From Flavobacteriales bacterium (GTDB lineage: Bacteria > Bacteroidota > Bacteroidia > Flavobacteriales_E > Vicingaceae), in assembly GCA_020635815.1 (NCBI GenBank), contig JACJZB010000004.1, positions 248,001 to 312,000 of the forward strand: a stretch of 64,000 nt of DNA, given 5' to 3'. The stretch's first letter is position 1. Every line of letters starts with the position of its first letter. Below are positions 35,817 to 46,022 of the stretch, piece after piece. A program made the position numbers and the translations under genes. The notes under the pieces were generated by a model that saw nothing but the letters and a program-made list of their open reading frames with translations, ran no database searches and was not told where the DNA came from.

Positions 35817-36056
35817 TTACCCAGCAATAATGACGAGCGTTTTGTCGCTACACTTTTCTATTCTTTTAAAAAGTCTTGAAGCTTCACTGCTTAGCTTCAC
35901 ATTTTTACCAGCATTTATAATTACGGGTAATTGATTGTTTTGCCGTATAAACCGTAAAGTTGTTCTGTAAATTGATTTTAATTCAGGTGTATCTATAAAC
36001 TGATTGTTTGAGCAACTTATTAGAATCATATTGTTTTTAAACCTTGCACTTATCAT
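35817..36056 (-). CDS. Small hypothetical protein, possibly DUF7793/STAS-like
   Basis: This 79-residue ORF is 19 bp downstream of the T9SS-B gene. The sequence RFKNNMILISCSNNQFIDTP leads to LRFIRQNNQLPVIINAGKNVKLSSEASRLFKRIEKCSDKTLVIIAG. This pattern (Lys/Arg helix, a PVIINA-type strand, SSEASRLF helix, IIAG strand) resembles small STAS-like DUF7793 proteins, but the usual C-terminal part is missing. It has no signal peptide. The call is tentative; it could be a decayed or chance ORF. Confidence 0.45.
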   Translation of the reverse strand: MISARFKNNMILISCSNNQFIDTPELKSIYRTTLRFIRQNNQLPVIINAGKNVKLSSEASRLFKRIEKCSDKTLVIIAG

Positions 36057-36075
36057 TAGTTAAATATTTTTTTAT

Positions 36076-38655
36076 TTATCTTAAAAGTGTAAAACCACCT
36101 CTTACTACCTCTGTAATTAATTTTTTTTGTTTGAAATAACTATATTCTATGAGGTAAATATAGGTTCCTGCAGACGCGTCATTTCCTTTGTAGGTTCCAT
36201 TCCATCCATTTTCAATTTTATCAGACGTAAAAATTAAATTTCCCCAACGATTATAAATCATTAATGAATAGCTTTCAGCATCTTCTATAACTGCATTAAA
36301 CACATCATTTTTTCCATCATTATTTGGTGTAAAAACATTTGGAACCCAAAGATTAGGCTCACATTCTGTAATTATTTCCACTTGAGCAGAAGCCTCACAG
36401 TTATTGGGGTCAACTACTGTAACACTATAAGTTCCTGATTCTGTGGCTAAAAATGTGGAGTTGCTACTTCCGTCTTGCCATAAGTAAGCATTATAATTTT
36501 GACCAGGAGATAAAAGTACTGAGTTGTTACAAATAACGCTGTCTGAACCTAGAGTGATAGATGCAGGAGTGTTTACCTCAATGGTAATTTGATCGGTGTT
36601 TTGGCAATTATTTATATCCGTACCAGTTACTGTATAAGTGGTTGTAGTAGTTGGAAAGAATAGAATGCCATTGGTAACACCATTATTCCAAGAGTAACTA
36701 TTTGCTCCACTAGCTGTTAGCGTTATTGAATTTCCAGCACATATTGATGAACTTGACGTGTTTGCCACTACATTAGGAAGCGGAGAAACCGTTACATTTA
36801 CAGTGTCAGATGCTGAACAACCATTTAAAACTACATTAACCCAATACTGACCCGTTGAAGCTACCATAATTGTTGAATTATTGCTTCCATCTTGCCAATT
36901 AAATATTGCCCCAGCATTTTGTGCATTGAGCAAAAAACTTTCACCATCGCACAAAGTCGTATCAGCACCTAAATCAACAATAACATTATTCCATACTACA
37001 GGCGTTCCCGCAGAAACTGATAAACAGGTGTCGGTATAGTTTATACCACCATTAAGGTCATCATTTCCTGAAATAGCAGAAATATAGTAAGTTGTACCAT
37101 AAGACATGGTTGGACTAGAAAAGTTGAATGAAGGAGTTGGGCTTGTGGCGAGTATAGTTCCTAAATTGGTTGAACTACTATCGTGTAAAACAAACATAAA
37201 AATATCTCCTGTACCTAAAATGCTATCGTTATTAAAGATGGCAGTCGCTTGTTGGCTGTTGCAAATGTTTAAAGGGCTTAAATCCATTGTTCCGGAATAG
37301 TTGACACAACCACAGTTATCTACATTAATCAATATATTGTCACTGCTCTGACAGTTAGAATTTACTAAATCGGAAACAGTAACAGTATAATTAGTACTGT
37401 TAGTTGGGAAAGCTAAAGGGTTTAAAATTGTCTCATTAGAGATTGTTCCTGCATTTGGAGTCCATAAAATATCGTAAGTTATATTCGGAGCATAAGTGAT
37501 GTTTAAGGTTAAATCAAGAGTAATAAAATCTGAAAATCCATCTGCTGGATCATCTTTAGCTCTTAACTCTACAGAAGTGATGGGTAGGAAAGCATTTAAA
37601 TTTAAACCTGTTTGATCGCACTGATCAGAAAAAGCTAAAGTTCCATTTATATAGATGTCGTAAAGATACCAATTAGGACCACCACAGTTTGTGCCAATAG
37701 ATGCGTCTAGTGACATTCCTGTAATTGTTCCCCCAGAAACACATGAAAAGGTATTAATTAAAGTGCTTGTTCCTCCATCGTCTTGACCAGAAACAGAGGC
37801 TGTTTCTTGACAAGAAAAAGAAAGAGGAGTAATGCTAGCATTTAACTGAACAGTATCACCTTGGCATATATTATTTGGAGTAGCCGAAGCACTAACAGTT
37901 GGTGTATTGCTAATATTTACAGTGATGTTATTATTTCTGTAACCACACGATTCGGCATAAGTATAAGTTCCTGCTAAATTTATTGCAGGGTTAAATGTGC
38001 CTAAATGATCTGGCGATAGCATATCTGGTCCCGTCCAAGTTCCTGTATTTCCGATTGGATTTGCTAATGAATCGAATAAGTTTAGCACAGGATCACCAGA
38101 GCATAGATTAATAGTTGCATCATAAATTGGCATACATACTTCTAGTGTTAAGTCATCAAAAGCTAAATCGTTACCAGGAGCACCTGGTCTGTTTGTCACT
38201 ATTTCAAACCTAATAGTAGGAGTGGTTGGCGTAAATGTTGGCGTAAAAATATTTACCCATGTTCCAGTTGTAACAGTATTTACAGTACTCAATAAATTAT
38301 TTCCAGCATCATAAACATTGATTGTTACATCGTTCCAGTCGCCCCAAGCATCAGCTATCCAATAATTAAAACGATAATCTTGATTCGGACAAATTGTAAA
38401 AGTCCTGTCGTAAATTGCTCCTGATAAACCGTCAACAATATTTAAATATAATGCAGTATTTCCTGTATAAGCATTAAATGTTTGTGGAGAATCATGAATA
38501 ACTGTTCCTGGAATAATATCAGGACAAACGGTAGTATATTCATAGCTGTCAAATTCAATTGAAGTGTAAGTACATTGTGCAAACACAGGGTTAGTAAGAG
38601 CCATTCCTAATAATAGGCTCATGAGAAATCGCAAGAATCTTATATTTAGTTTCAT
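36076..38655 (-). CDS. Secreted multi-domain protein with T9SS type B (CHU_C) C-terminal domain
   Basis: This 859-residue protein has a signal peptide (VFA|QC at about 26/27) and an N-terminal beta-sandwich carbohydrate-binding-like domain (about 30-175; YRFNYWIADAWGDWNDVTINVY, DLAFDDLTLEVC). Cys-containing Ig/PKD-like repeats occupy about 180-765 (for example NICQGDTVQLNASITPL, ADTTLCDGESFLLNAQ), followed by the CHU_C domain (about 770-859) with VPNVFTPNNDGKNDVF, YNRWGNLIFTSDK and GWNGTYKG. The domain layout parallels the protein at 28106. It is probably a cell-surface or released adhesin. Confidence 0.88.
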   Translation of the reverse strand: MKLNIRFLRFLMSLLLGMALTNPVFAQCTYTSIEFDSYEYTTVCPDIIPGTVIHDSPQTFNAYTGNTALYLNIVDGLSGAIYDRTFTICPNQDYRFNYWIADAWGDWNDVTINVYDAGNNLLSTVNTVTTGTWVNIFTPTFTPTTPTIRFEIVTNRPGAPGNDLAFDDLTLEVCMPIYDATINLCSGDPVLNLFDSLANPIGNTGTWTGPDMLSPDHLGTFNPAINLAGTYTYAESCGYRNNNITVNISNTPTVSASATPNNICQGDTVQLNASITPLSFSCQETASVSGQDDGGTSTLINTFSCVSGGTITGMSLDASIGTNCGGPNWYLYDIYINGTLAFSDQCDQTGLNLNAFLPITSVELRAKDDPADGFSDFITLDLTLNITYAPNITYDILWTPNAGTISNETILNPLAFPTNSTNYTVTVSDLVNSNCQSSDNILINVDNCGCVNYSGTMDLSPLNICNSQQATAIFNNDSILGTGDIFMFVLHDSSSTNLGTILATSPTPSFNFSSPTMSYGTTYYISAISGNDDLNGGINYTDTCLSVSAGTPVVWNNVIVDLGADTTLCDGESFLLNAQNAGAIFNWQDGSNNSTIMVASTGQYWVNVVLNGCSASDTVNVTVSPLPNVVANTSSSSICAGNSITLTASGANSYSWNNGVTNGILFFPTTTTTYTVTGTDINNCQNTDQITIEVNTPASITLGSDSVICNNSVLLSPGQNYNAYLWQDGSSNSTFLATESGTYSVTVVDPNNCEASAQVEIITECEPNLWVPNVFTPNNDGKNDVFNAVIEDAESYSLMIYNRWGNLIFTSDKIENGWNGTYKGNDASAGTYIYLIEYSYFKQKKLITEVVRGGFTLLR

Positions 38656-38730
38656 TATTAAATAGATAAGAAGTAGTAGAAGGGCTGATTATGTTTAACA
38701 TCAGCCTCAATCTACTTCTATAAAATTTTA

Positions 38731-41046
38731 TTAATTCAGTATTATTTTCTGCACACTTGATTGGTGTGTTGTTTTTACTTTTAGAAAGTAAACGCCTTTG
38801 CTTAATGAAGAGATGTCAAATTGAAAAGCATCTAGTTTAGATTTCCCATCAAAATAATAGGTTTTAGCTGTAGCACCCGAAATGTCGTGTAGAGTTACAA
38901 CTACATTTCCAACATCTTCGTTTATCTCCATTTTAAACAATCCATTGGTTGGATTTGGGTATGCGTTAACCTCAAAGCTTTTCTCCTCTTTTAAGGCTTG
39001 AATACCTACACTAATTGGCGAATTACTAAAGCTAATCATGTAAGCACCAACTCTGTAAAATGGGTTGTAACCGTCATTACAATCAGCACAAGTAGTTCCG
39101 CTAACACATGATGGGTTGTTTGGGTGACAATAATCTTGATAAGATTGTTGAAACACATAAGCCAAATTAAAAGGAGCATTTCCTATTTGAGAGGTAAAAT
39201 CATAACTATTAGGAGGAGCTATAGTTCCTGGACACCAACCTGCTCTACTATATTGCCAAGTTCCTGCTTGCCCTGTACAATTATCTGGGTTTGGGTTACA
39301 AGTGTTCCATAAATGTTGAGAGTAACTAGAAACGCCATTGATATGAAAATTATGTGTAGCATTATAAAACTCTGCTGCATTTCCAGTATTATTACTTCCC
39401 CAACCATGACCAGTTGTGGTTAATCTAAATGTAGCTTTTTGTGTGTTTGAAGGATAGTCAACAGAAACCGTGTCACATGGTTGTAAGTTAGCTGGATTTC
39501 CAAAATTATAATCACCATGCCATACTTCTTGAATGGTTGAATATAAATAGGTTGGTGTGCCTGCTACGTAGTCAAAATCTAAATGAAGATCCCAGCCACC
39601 AGAACCCCAAGTGTCTATAAACATTCTAATTTCAATATTTCCGTGTAGCATAGAAGCATAATCAGTTACATCAATACTGTGGTTACACGCTACACCGTAA
39701 GGAGTAATGTATCTAAACAATTCCATCCAATCACCATTAGGAGATTTATACTCCACGTAAGCCAATCTATCCCAATCATCACATCCACCAGAAACAGCAG
39801 GGCAAGTAACAGAAAAGTTAGCTATAATCTGATCATAAGCACCTATTGATTGAGGTAAGGTGTAAGTCCCATAAAACCATCTTGAAGCAGCCGAGCCATC
39901 AAAATTTACCAAATCGCCATTAAAAGTTTGTACATTTTGAGTGCTTACTGTATTAACAACATTTACATTAACGGTGTCTGTAGTAACATTACCGTTGCTT
40001 CCTATAGCTTTTACATAAACATCATAATTACCATAAGCAGCAGGTGTCCACCAACCTAAATAATAACCGTTAACCAATGTCGCTGGAATAGTAGTTCCAT
40101 TTACTTCAAATTCCATTCCTGAAATGGAAAGCTGATTAGGTTCATTAATTGCTGCATTTGCATATAATGGATAAGCAGTTAATGTAGGCATTTCTATATC
40201 ATGAGCACTTGTTAACTTAGTAGTAACTGTTGGATAAATAGTCGCTAAGTTTATAACTTCAAAAGATTGAAATGCAGCAACTGAGTAATACGAGGCATTA
40301 CCTACTTGTTCTGCTTTAACAGTAACCGTACCTCCTGCTCCTGTTAAAGTAATTGTACTGTCAATTATAGATGCTGGACCAGAAACGATAGAATAGGTGA
40401 TTGGCATTGCTGTAGAAGCAGTTGCACTAATGGTAAAAGGAGCATCAACACTAGATTTGTCAGGTATTGCATTAAATGTAATAAACTGATTGGTTTGCCC
40501 TGTAGCTCCACAACCCATATCTTGATAAATGTCAATTTCAGCAACTGTTGCGTAATAATGATTAGTTGCACTTGTTAAGGCCACCAATTTAATGTATTGT
40601 GCATCAATAGCTCCAAAATAAATAGAAGTGGTTTGCCCACTTGCATTAACATCAGGGTACATAAATGTTCCCAATGCTTGTGCACTTGTCCAAGTTGAAC
40701 CATCTAAACTTAAATAGAATTCAAAATCAGCAATTTTACCGGCTGCTGAATTGTCTCGAGTTAACAAACTAAAGCCATTCACAGGGAAAGTATCTCCTAA
40801 GTTAATTTGAATTTCATGTGGAAATCCAGTTTGAGCCGCTTGCCATTCGGTATGCCAAAAAGTACTTGTATCGCCATCAATACAATGTATAGCATGACCA
40901 TTATTAGCACCTTCTCCATTTGCTTCTTCACTGTCAACATAGCTTATAGTCCAAGCTGCTTTATTAATAATTGTTGTATCGCATTGGGCATTTGCCTGAG
41001 CGATAATGCCAATAATAGCTAGAAATAGTAAGTTTAATTTTTTCAT
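38731..41046 (-). CDS. PNGase F-like protein with discoidin domain and T9SS type A sorting domain
   Basis: The 771-residue protein (from the ATG at 41046; an upstream extension of 15 codons exists but does not suit a signal peptide) has a signal peptide (ANA|QC). An F5/8 type C/discoidin domain follows (about 30-180; HAIHCIDGDTSTFWHTEWQ, INLGDTFPVNGF). A PNGase F-type double beta-sandwich (about 375-680) contains GGCDDWDRLAYVEYK, WDLHLDFDYVAG, GHGWG, AEFYNATHNF, and GTWQYSRAGWCPG. PNGase F removes N-glycans from proteins. The C-terminus has AYPNPTNGLFKMEI and a KGVYFLKV-type T9SS-A tail. Catalytic residues beyond the CDDWD motif were not verified. Confidence 0.85.
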   Translation of the reverse strand: MKKLNLLFLAIIGIIAQANAQCDTTIINKAAWTISYVDSEEANGEGANNGHAIHCIDGDTSTFWHTEWQAAQTGFPHEIQINLGDTFPVNGFSLLTRDNSAAGKIADFEFYLSLDGSTWTSAQALGTFMYPDVNASGQTTSIYFGAIDAQYIKLVALTSATNHYYATVAEIDIYQDMGCGATGQTNQFITFNAIPDKSSVDAPFTISATASTAMPITYSIVSGPASIIDSTITLTGAGGTVTVKAEQVGNASYYSVAAFQSFEVINLATIYPTVTTKLTSAHDIEMPTLTAYPLYANAAINEPNQLSISGMEFEVNGTTIPATLVNGYYLGWWTPAAYGNYDVYVKAIGSNGNVTTDTVNVNVVNTVSTQNVQTFNGDLVNFDGSAASRWFYGTYTLPQSIGAYDQIIANFSVTCPAVSGGCDDWDRLAYVEYKSPNGDWMELFRYITPYGVACNHSIDVTDYASMLHGNIEIRMFIDTWGSGGWDLHLDFDYVAGTPTYLYSTIQEVWHGDYNFGNPANLQPCDTVSVDYPSNTQKATFRLTTTGHGWGSNNTGNAAEFYNATHNFHINGVSSYSQHLWNTCNPNPDNCTGQAGTWQYSRAGWCPGTIAPPNSYDFTSQIGNAPFNLAYVFQQSYQDYCHPNNPSCVSGTTCADCNDGYNPFYRVGAYMISFSNSPISVGIQALKEEKSFEVNAYPNPTNGLFKMEINEDVGNVVVTLHDISGATAKTYYFDGKSKLDAFQFDISSLSKGVYFLKVKTTHQSSVQKIILN

Positions 41047-41056
41047 AAGTTTAGTT

Positions 41057-41245
41057 TTAAATGTATTCATCTTCTTTATTTGTATTTTCAATTACATAAC
41101 CCTTGATTTTATTACACCAAGTGATGTATGACTTTTCTGCTTTAATAAGTTTAGAGCCTTCCTCATAATAGACTTCATGCCATTTGTGTTGTTTAGTTCC
41201 ACAAGAACTACATAGGAGTTCCTCTTTTACTATTTTTCTTGTCAT
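41057..41245 (-). CDS. Small protein with a putative zinc ribbon
   Basis: This 62-residue ORF lies between two T9SS cargo genes on the same strand. It is highly charged, has CSSC at 12-15 plus a later Cys in YITWCNKIKGYV, and no signal peptide. The CxxC and single downstream Cys suggest a degenerate zinc ribbon. Spacing of 13 bp from the upstream gene's stop and 11 bp to the next start supports translation. I do not recognise the family. Confidence 0.55.
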   Translation of the reverse strand: MTRKIVKEELLCSSCGTKQHKWHEVYYEEGSKLIKAEKSYITWCNKIKGYVIENTNKEDEYI

Positions 41246-41258
41246 AATTTAATGTGTT

Positions 41259-44126
41259 CTATTTTGTTTTAATCATTCTATTCACTACTTGAGAGGTATT
41301 GTTAAATATTTTTACTGAATATGTCCCTTTAGTTACTTTTTCGCCAAGTATTATATTGGTATTATTTGTTATGATTTGTTGTTCAAAAACCTTTCTTCCT
41401 AAATAATCATATATTTCTAGAGTAAGAGGGTATGTTGTGTTTTTATCCAGATTAACTGTAAATCCATCATCAAATGGATTCGGATAAATAGAAATACTCC
41501 CTTCTTGTTTACAAGCGATGGCTTCAATCCCGTAATATTGAAATGCTCCATTAAAATCAGTTTGTTTTAAGCGGTAGTAAGCGGTTTGATTAGTTGGCTT
41601 TTCGTCTAACCAACTGTAATTAATTGGTAAAGAGCTATTCCCGTTTCCATTAATTATGGCTACTTCATCAAAATAAATTCCATCTGTACTTTTTTCTATG
41701 GTAAAGTAATCGTTGTTTATTTCTGTTGTAGTTGTCCACTCTAGTAGAGGGAGATTGTCTTTACACGAGGCAGTATAACTTAACAAGTCAACAGGTAGTG
41801 GTGTGGCAGCATCTATTGAACCAATGGTAATGTATTTTGTGCTACTATTTGTTATGTGTGTATTTGATATTCCAGATACAGTGATTACTGGATTAGCATA
41901 AGAAATTACTATTCCTGTTCCATCTCCATTATAATAACAGGTTGTTCCTCCATTGGCAAAATTTCCATCATCATCCACTAATAAGCGTAAATCAGAAACT
42001 GTTACGGAAGTCGGGTTTGCACCTGCATTTAATTTAACATCAAAATTAAAATTATCTGTAAAGTTGGTATTAGTAATCTTCCATTCTCTGGCTAATCGAG
42101 AGTACAACCCACAAGCTACAGGAACTTCGGCATTTGCAGCAGCTGTATTATGTATAACTCCTTTATTGTTTCCGACAACAATGTAAGCAACATCATTGCT
42201 AAACGAACCTGTATTGGCAGCGTTAGTAGTCTGCAAAGTATTCAGATAAATTCTAGTAGTATCATCAATAGTGTGCGACTGTTTTTGCAATAAACTCTGA
42301 TTGTCGTCACGTCCAATTCCTATAATATCGTTGTAATAACTAGCATTAACACTAGCATCCCAAATTATAGAACCATCTGTTGCTGTATAATCCCCTTGAG
42401 TTCCTCCGCCAGTATTATCTAATGTTATTCCATATTTTACGGCTAGATAAGATTCAATTCGTGTTCTTTCAGAAAGAGTAAGGTTATTGGATGTAGTAAT
42501 AGCTTCAGTTATAGAGCCTTCAAAATCATGTGCGTGAGGTATTACCCCAATACCATATTCATGTGGTGATACAGTTGAAAATCCGGCACTATTACTATTC
42601 GTGCCGTTTGAATATGAGTTATAAAATGTACTGATATTAGTTGTACTCCCCGATCGAATAAATTTAGAAGTATGAATTGAAGGTGTGTTATTCATAGGAG
42701 TCGTAGCAGCAGTCCAAGTTCCAGTAACATTACTCCCTCGGTACCAGGTTCCAATGCATTGAGAAGAGAATTCATCATTATTAACACCAGGACTTCCGAA
42801 ATAACCACATGCCCCAAGACCACCAGATCCAGGGTATGTTCCAACCACAATTATTGAGCCTTCATTTACACTTAAGATATCTGTAACAGCTGGGAACGAT
42901 ACTTGGAAGTTATCTGTAGTTATGCTGCCATTAAATGTAAGTAAAGGGTTGTAATTCCACACAGGATTAGTAGCCGAATAAAGAGGTGCAACAATAGCGT
43001 TTAAGCTGGGTATATTTGCATTTGGAACTGAGTTGTTCCAAGTTGTTGAACCATTGGTATAGTTGTCAACTTTAAACCAAGACTTCACGTTAGTTATACT
43101 GACCCCACCAGGGCTAGGATCACAAATAGCGATGGTTCTATTGCCTGCTGGAGCTGTAACTGTTGGAATTTGATTTCCAACTCCTCCATTCATAGTAATC
43201 CTTGTACATTGTGCATCTAACACATGACCAATTGTTGCTGCAGCATTGATATCATATACCACCCAAAAGTAATTGGTTCCAGAAGTTAGTGTTTGGCTTC
43301 CATTAATATTAATATTAGTACCCGCATTTTGTGGAACAGCACTTCCAAATAATGTTGTTGGAGCATAGGTTGAACTATTGCCAGTATAATAAATATCAAT
43401 ATTGGTAACATTTGCAGTAATAGCAGGACTTGTACTTCCATTCGTTCTAACTCTAAATGAGGTAGCATTAAATGGCGATGTAGAACCACTTGTTACTATT
43501 TCTACTCCAATAATTTCTTGGTTGGTAGCACAGGTTTGAACACTAGAAGTATTGTTTTGGGTAGTTGTGGTTGAGACATAAGCCATCGGACCAACGGCTT
43601 GAATATTTACAGTGTAATCTTCTGTTTCTCCCCAACTATATACAGCACATGGATCGATACAAGTTCCTGTTTCTGAAACGATAATTCTCATTATTGTATT
43701 TCCAGCAATAGCTCCACCAGGAACAGTAAATGCGTAAGAATGTACATAACCTGCTGCATTGGTCGAAAATGTTCCTGCTCCAAGCATTTCCCCAGCATCA
43801 GCAAAATCATTGTCTTGATTAAAATCTATCCAAGCATTGGCAGTTCTATTGTAATTTCCATTACAAGTTCCTTGTGTAATGTTTACGGTATAAGCATTTC
43901 CTATTAGCAAATCAGGCACATTAGGCCCTGTAGTAAAATCAGTATAAGTTACACAACCAGAAGCAGAAGAATTATTATTTAAGGTAATGGTGTTTCCAGC
44001 TAGTTGCACATTCTCAACTCTAGAATCGGATGTGCTTGTGGCATTAGATGTACAATATTGGGCTTTAATATTAGTTGAAGGGAATAAAAAGGTTAAAGAG
44101 AATAAAGAATATAAAAAAACTTTCAT
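41259..44126 (-). CDS. GEVED/DUF8202-like secreted protein with T9SS type A sorting domain
   Basis: The 955-residue protein (from the ATG at 44126; the frame's earlier start would be TTG) has a signal peptide (IKA|QY). It contains a GEVED domain (about 25-175; NAWIDFNQDNDF, YSWGETEDYTVNI) and a BNR-associated beta domain (about 185-330). A DUF8202-like region follows (about 345-660; ESYLAVKYGITLDN, DIIGIGRDDNQSL), then a fibronectin-like segment (TIEKSTDGIYFDEVAIING) and a T9SS-A tail (ISIYPNPFDDGFTV). It is a long surface or secreted protein; the ligand is unknown. A possible promoter lies within about 60 bp upstream. Confidence 0.87.
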   Translation of the reverse strand: MKVFLYSLFSLTFLFPSTNIKAQYCTSNATSTSDSRVENVQLAGNTITLNNNSSASGCVTYTDFTTGPNVPDLLIGNAYTVNITQGTCNGNYNRTANAWIDFNQDNDFADAGEMLGAGTFSTNAAGYVHSYAFTVPGGAIAGNTIMRIIVSETGTCIDPCAVYSWGETEDYTVNIQAVGPMAYVSTTTTQNNTSSVQTCATNQEIIGVEIVTSGSTSPFNATSFRVRTNGSTSPAITANVTNIDIYYTGNSSTYAPTTLFGSAVPQNAGTNININGSQTLTSGTNYFWVVYDINAAATIGHVLDAQCTRITMNGGVGNQIPTVTAPAGNRTIAICDPSPGGVSITNVKSWFKVDNYTNGSTTWNNSVPNANIPSLNAIVAPLYSATNPVWNYNPLLTFNGSITTDNFQVSFPAVTDILSVNEGSIIVVGTYPGSGGLGACGYFGSPGVNNDEFSSQCIGTWYRGSNVTGTWTAATTPMNNTPSIHTSKFIRSGSTTNISTFYNSYSNGTNSNSAGFSTVSPHEYGIGVIPHAHDFEGSITEAITTSNNLTLSERTRIESYLAVKYGITLDNTGGGTQGDYTATDGSIIWDASVNASYYNDIIGIGRDDNQSLLQKQSHTIDDTTRIYLNTLQTTNAANTGSFSNDVAYIVVGNNKGVIHNTAAANAEVPVACGLYSRLAREWKITNTNFTDNFNFDVKLNAGANPTSVTVSDLRLLVDDDGNFANGGTTCYYNGDGTGIVISYANPVITVSGISNTHITNSSTKYITIGSIDAATPLPVDLLSYTASCKDNLPLLEWTTTTEINNDYFTIEKSTDGIYFDEVAIINGNGNSSLPINYSWLDEKPTNQTAYYRLKQTDFNGAFQYYGIEAIACKQEGSISIYPNPFDDGFTVNLDKNTTYPLTLEIYDYLGRKVFEQQIITNNTNIILGEKVTKGTYSVKIFNNTSQVVNRMIKTK

Positions 44127-44220
44127 AACTAACAATAATTATTATTGAGTTATAAAAGTAATAAGAGATTAGTTGGAACAATAAAATAGAAGGGGTACAA
44201 CAGGGGTACTCCTTTTTATT

Positions 44221-45819
44221 TTAGATGCTTTCAAGAAATTTTGTTAAGCTTTGATCTTCAGAAATAGGCAATTTTTTTCGGATTCTTTGTCGTGCCTTTT
44301 TTATGGCATCGGGGGTAACATTTCTGATGCTAGCAATGTCTTTTGAAGATAATTTTAATAAGAGTAAACCACACAATTCTTTTTCTTTTTCAGTTAATAA
44401 TGGAAATTTATCTCCCAGTTTTTCGAAAAAATAAAGGTTTACTTTATCAATGTCAGCTTGCAAAACTGCCATGTTTTTGTCTGCATTTTTGTAACTGTTA
44501 AATTCACGTATCAACAATGTAATTTGTTCAGTTATATTGGTTTCGGGTTGATGTTGTAAACTTTTAAGTTTGGTTTGTACTTCATCTATAAATTTTCTTT
44601 TGTAAGAAAGATTCGTAACCACATTTGTTAAATCCTTTTTTTTATTTTTTAATTCTGCCTTTATTAAATTGGTTTCTAATCTTTGAATTTCAGCTTTCTT
44701 TTTTTGTTGATTTCTATAATAAGCAATCGAAACTATTAATATTATAAATGATAGTACTATGGTAATGAGATAAACTTGATTTTTTAATCCTTCCGACTCT
44801 GCTTTGTTCTCCGCTAATTCAAGATCTTTTTTAATGGCATTAATTTTAGCCTCCGAAAGTTGCTTAATAATCGTTTCCGTTGAAACTTCGTTTTTTTGAA
44901 GACTATCTTTAAGTGCTATGTATTTTCTTAAATACATAGCACTTTTTTTTCCTTCTCCTGTTTTTTCATAAACATCCGCAAGCAACTCAAAGGTTTTGAG
45001 GTTTATAATATCTTCATGATGATTTATCCTGATAAGTGTAAGTAGGTTATTTTTGGCTGCGTCATAATTTCCCATTAACAAATTAACTTCTCCAATTCCA
45101 TTCATTGCACTATAATAAGAAGCTTCATTCTTTTCCTTACTTAATTTCGCATCAATCTCAAAATGTTCAATAGCCTTTTTATACTCTTTATTTTTAAGGT
45201 AAATAGCTCCTAAGTTTCCAGTAGCCAAGCCATTTATAACTTGATATTTTTTATCAGATGCCCCGAGCTTGATTACCTTATTGTAATAATGAATTGCAGA
45301 ATCTATTTGATTGTTCAAATAAAAAGTAAACCCAATATCATTGTATTTTTTTATAGCATATAATGTATCTGTTAATGGATGGCGGTAATCAAGCTCTCTT
45401 TTTATGTAAATAATAGAGGAGTCATAAGCTCCAATAGCAGAATAATAAGGTGCGATCCAAGAAATTTCAGCATTATAATTAGCCTTAACTCTACTCATTA
45501 TTTTTACTGCTTTTTTTGCATGTTCTAAAGCCAACTCATTTGCACCAAGCACCCTAAAATTGTAGGCTAAAATTTGATAGGTGTTAAAGCTATCAATAGA
45601 GGTTAATTCAATATGAGAAGATAATATTTCTAAGCCTTTTTTTAAAGATTTATCGATTTTACCTTGATGATGCCATCTTTTAGCATCGATAACATCAACG
45701 TTAGTCATTTCTCCTTTAAATATTTCTCTTGAAAATTTTTCATCATCTTCCTGACTAAAGGCTTGATGCCCAAAAAGTAGATAAAATGTAATTATACAGA
45801 GATATAATAATCGAGTCAT
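44221..45819 (-). CDS. Exported TPR protein with transmembrane segment and C-terminal LuxR-like HTH
   Basis: This 532-residue protein has a signal peptide (AFS|QE at about 22/23) and TPR repeats (about 75-300; AIHYYNKVIKLG, AIEHFEIDAK). One membrane helix at about 348-368, a charged coiled coil (about 370-425), and a C-terminal LuxR/GerE-type helix-turn-helix (about 475-520; TEKEKELCGLLLLKLSSKDIASIRNVTPDAIKKARQRIRKKL) follow. This architecture, common in Bacteroidota, places sensing repeats in the periplasm and the DNA-binding part in the cytoplasm. It probably regulates genes directly or in trans; targets are unknown but the surrounding T9SS cargo is a candidate. Confidence 0.85.
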   Translation of the reverse strand: MTRLLYLCIITFYLLFGHQAFSQEDDEKFSREIFKGEMTNVDVIDAKRWHHQGKIDKSLKKGLEILSSHIELTSIDSFNTYQILAYNFRVLGANELALEHAKKAVKIMSRVKANYNAEISWIAPYYSAIGAYDSSIIYIKRELDYRHPLTDTLYAIKKYNDIGFTFYLNNQIDSAIHYYNKVIKLGASDKKYQVINGLATGNLGAIYLKNKEYKKAIEHFEIDAKLSKEKNEASYYSAMNGIGEVNLLMGNYDAAKNNLLTLIRINHHEDIINLKTFELLADVYEKTGEGKKSAMYLRKYIALKDSLQKNEVSTETIIKQLSEAKINAIKKDLELAENKAESEGLKNQVYLITIVLSFIILIVSIAYYRNQQKKKAEIQRLETNLIKAELKNKKKDLTNVVTNLSYKRKFIDEVQTKLKSLQHQPETNITEQITLLIREFNSYKNADKNMAVLQADIDKVNLYFFEKLGDKFPLLTEKEKELCGLLLLKLSSKDIASIRNVTPDAIKKARQRIRKKLPISEDQSLTKFLESI

Positions 45820-45902
45820 ATTAAAGTTAAAAATACGATTTTAAAATACGAACTTTTTAGCTTATAGGTTAACTAGATCTAATTTTAATCGAGATAAAAA
45901 TC

Positions 45903-45937
45903 AAAAAATCCCATTGAAATTAACCAATGGGATTTTA
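45903..45937. terminator. Terminator-like hairpin, CCCATTG family copy 1
   Basis: ATCCCATTG pairs with CAATGGGAT around AAATTAAC. Nearly identical to 47552-47587 and 49335-49369. It lies between the HTH regulator and the next T9SS gene. Confidence 0.6.
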
Positions 45938-46022
45938 AGAAACTAAACTATCTGCATGCAGATACATGAACCATACAGGTTATAGACATTAGAATAATGC
46001 AACAAATTACACTATTTTAATA

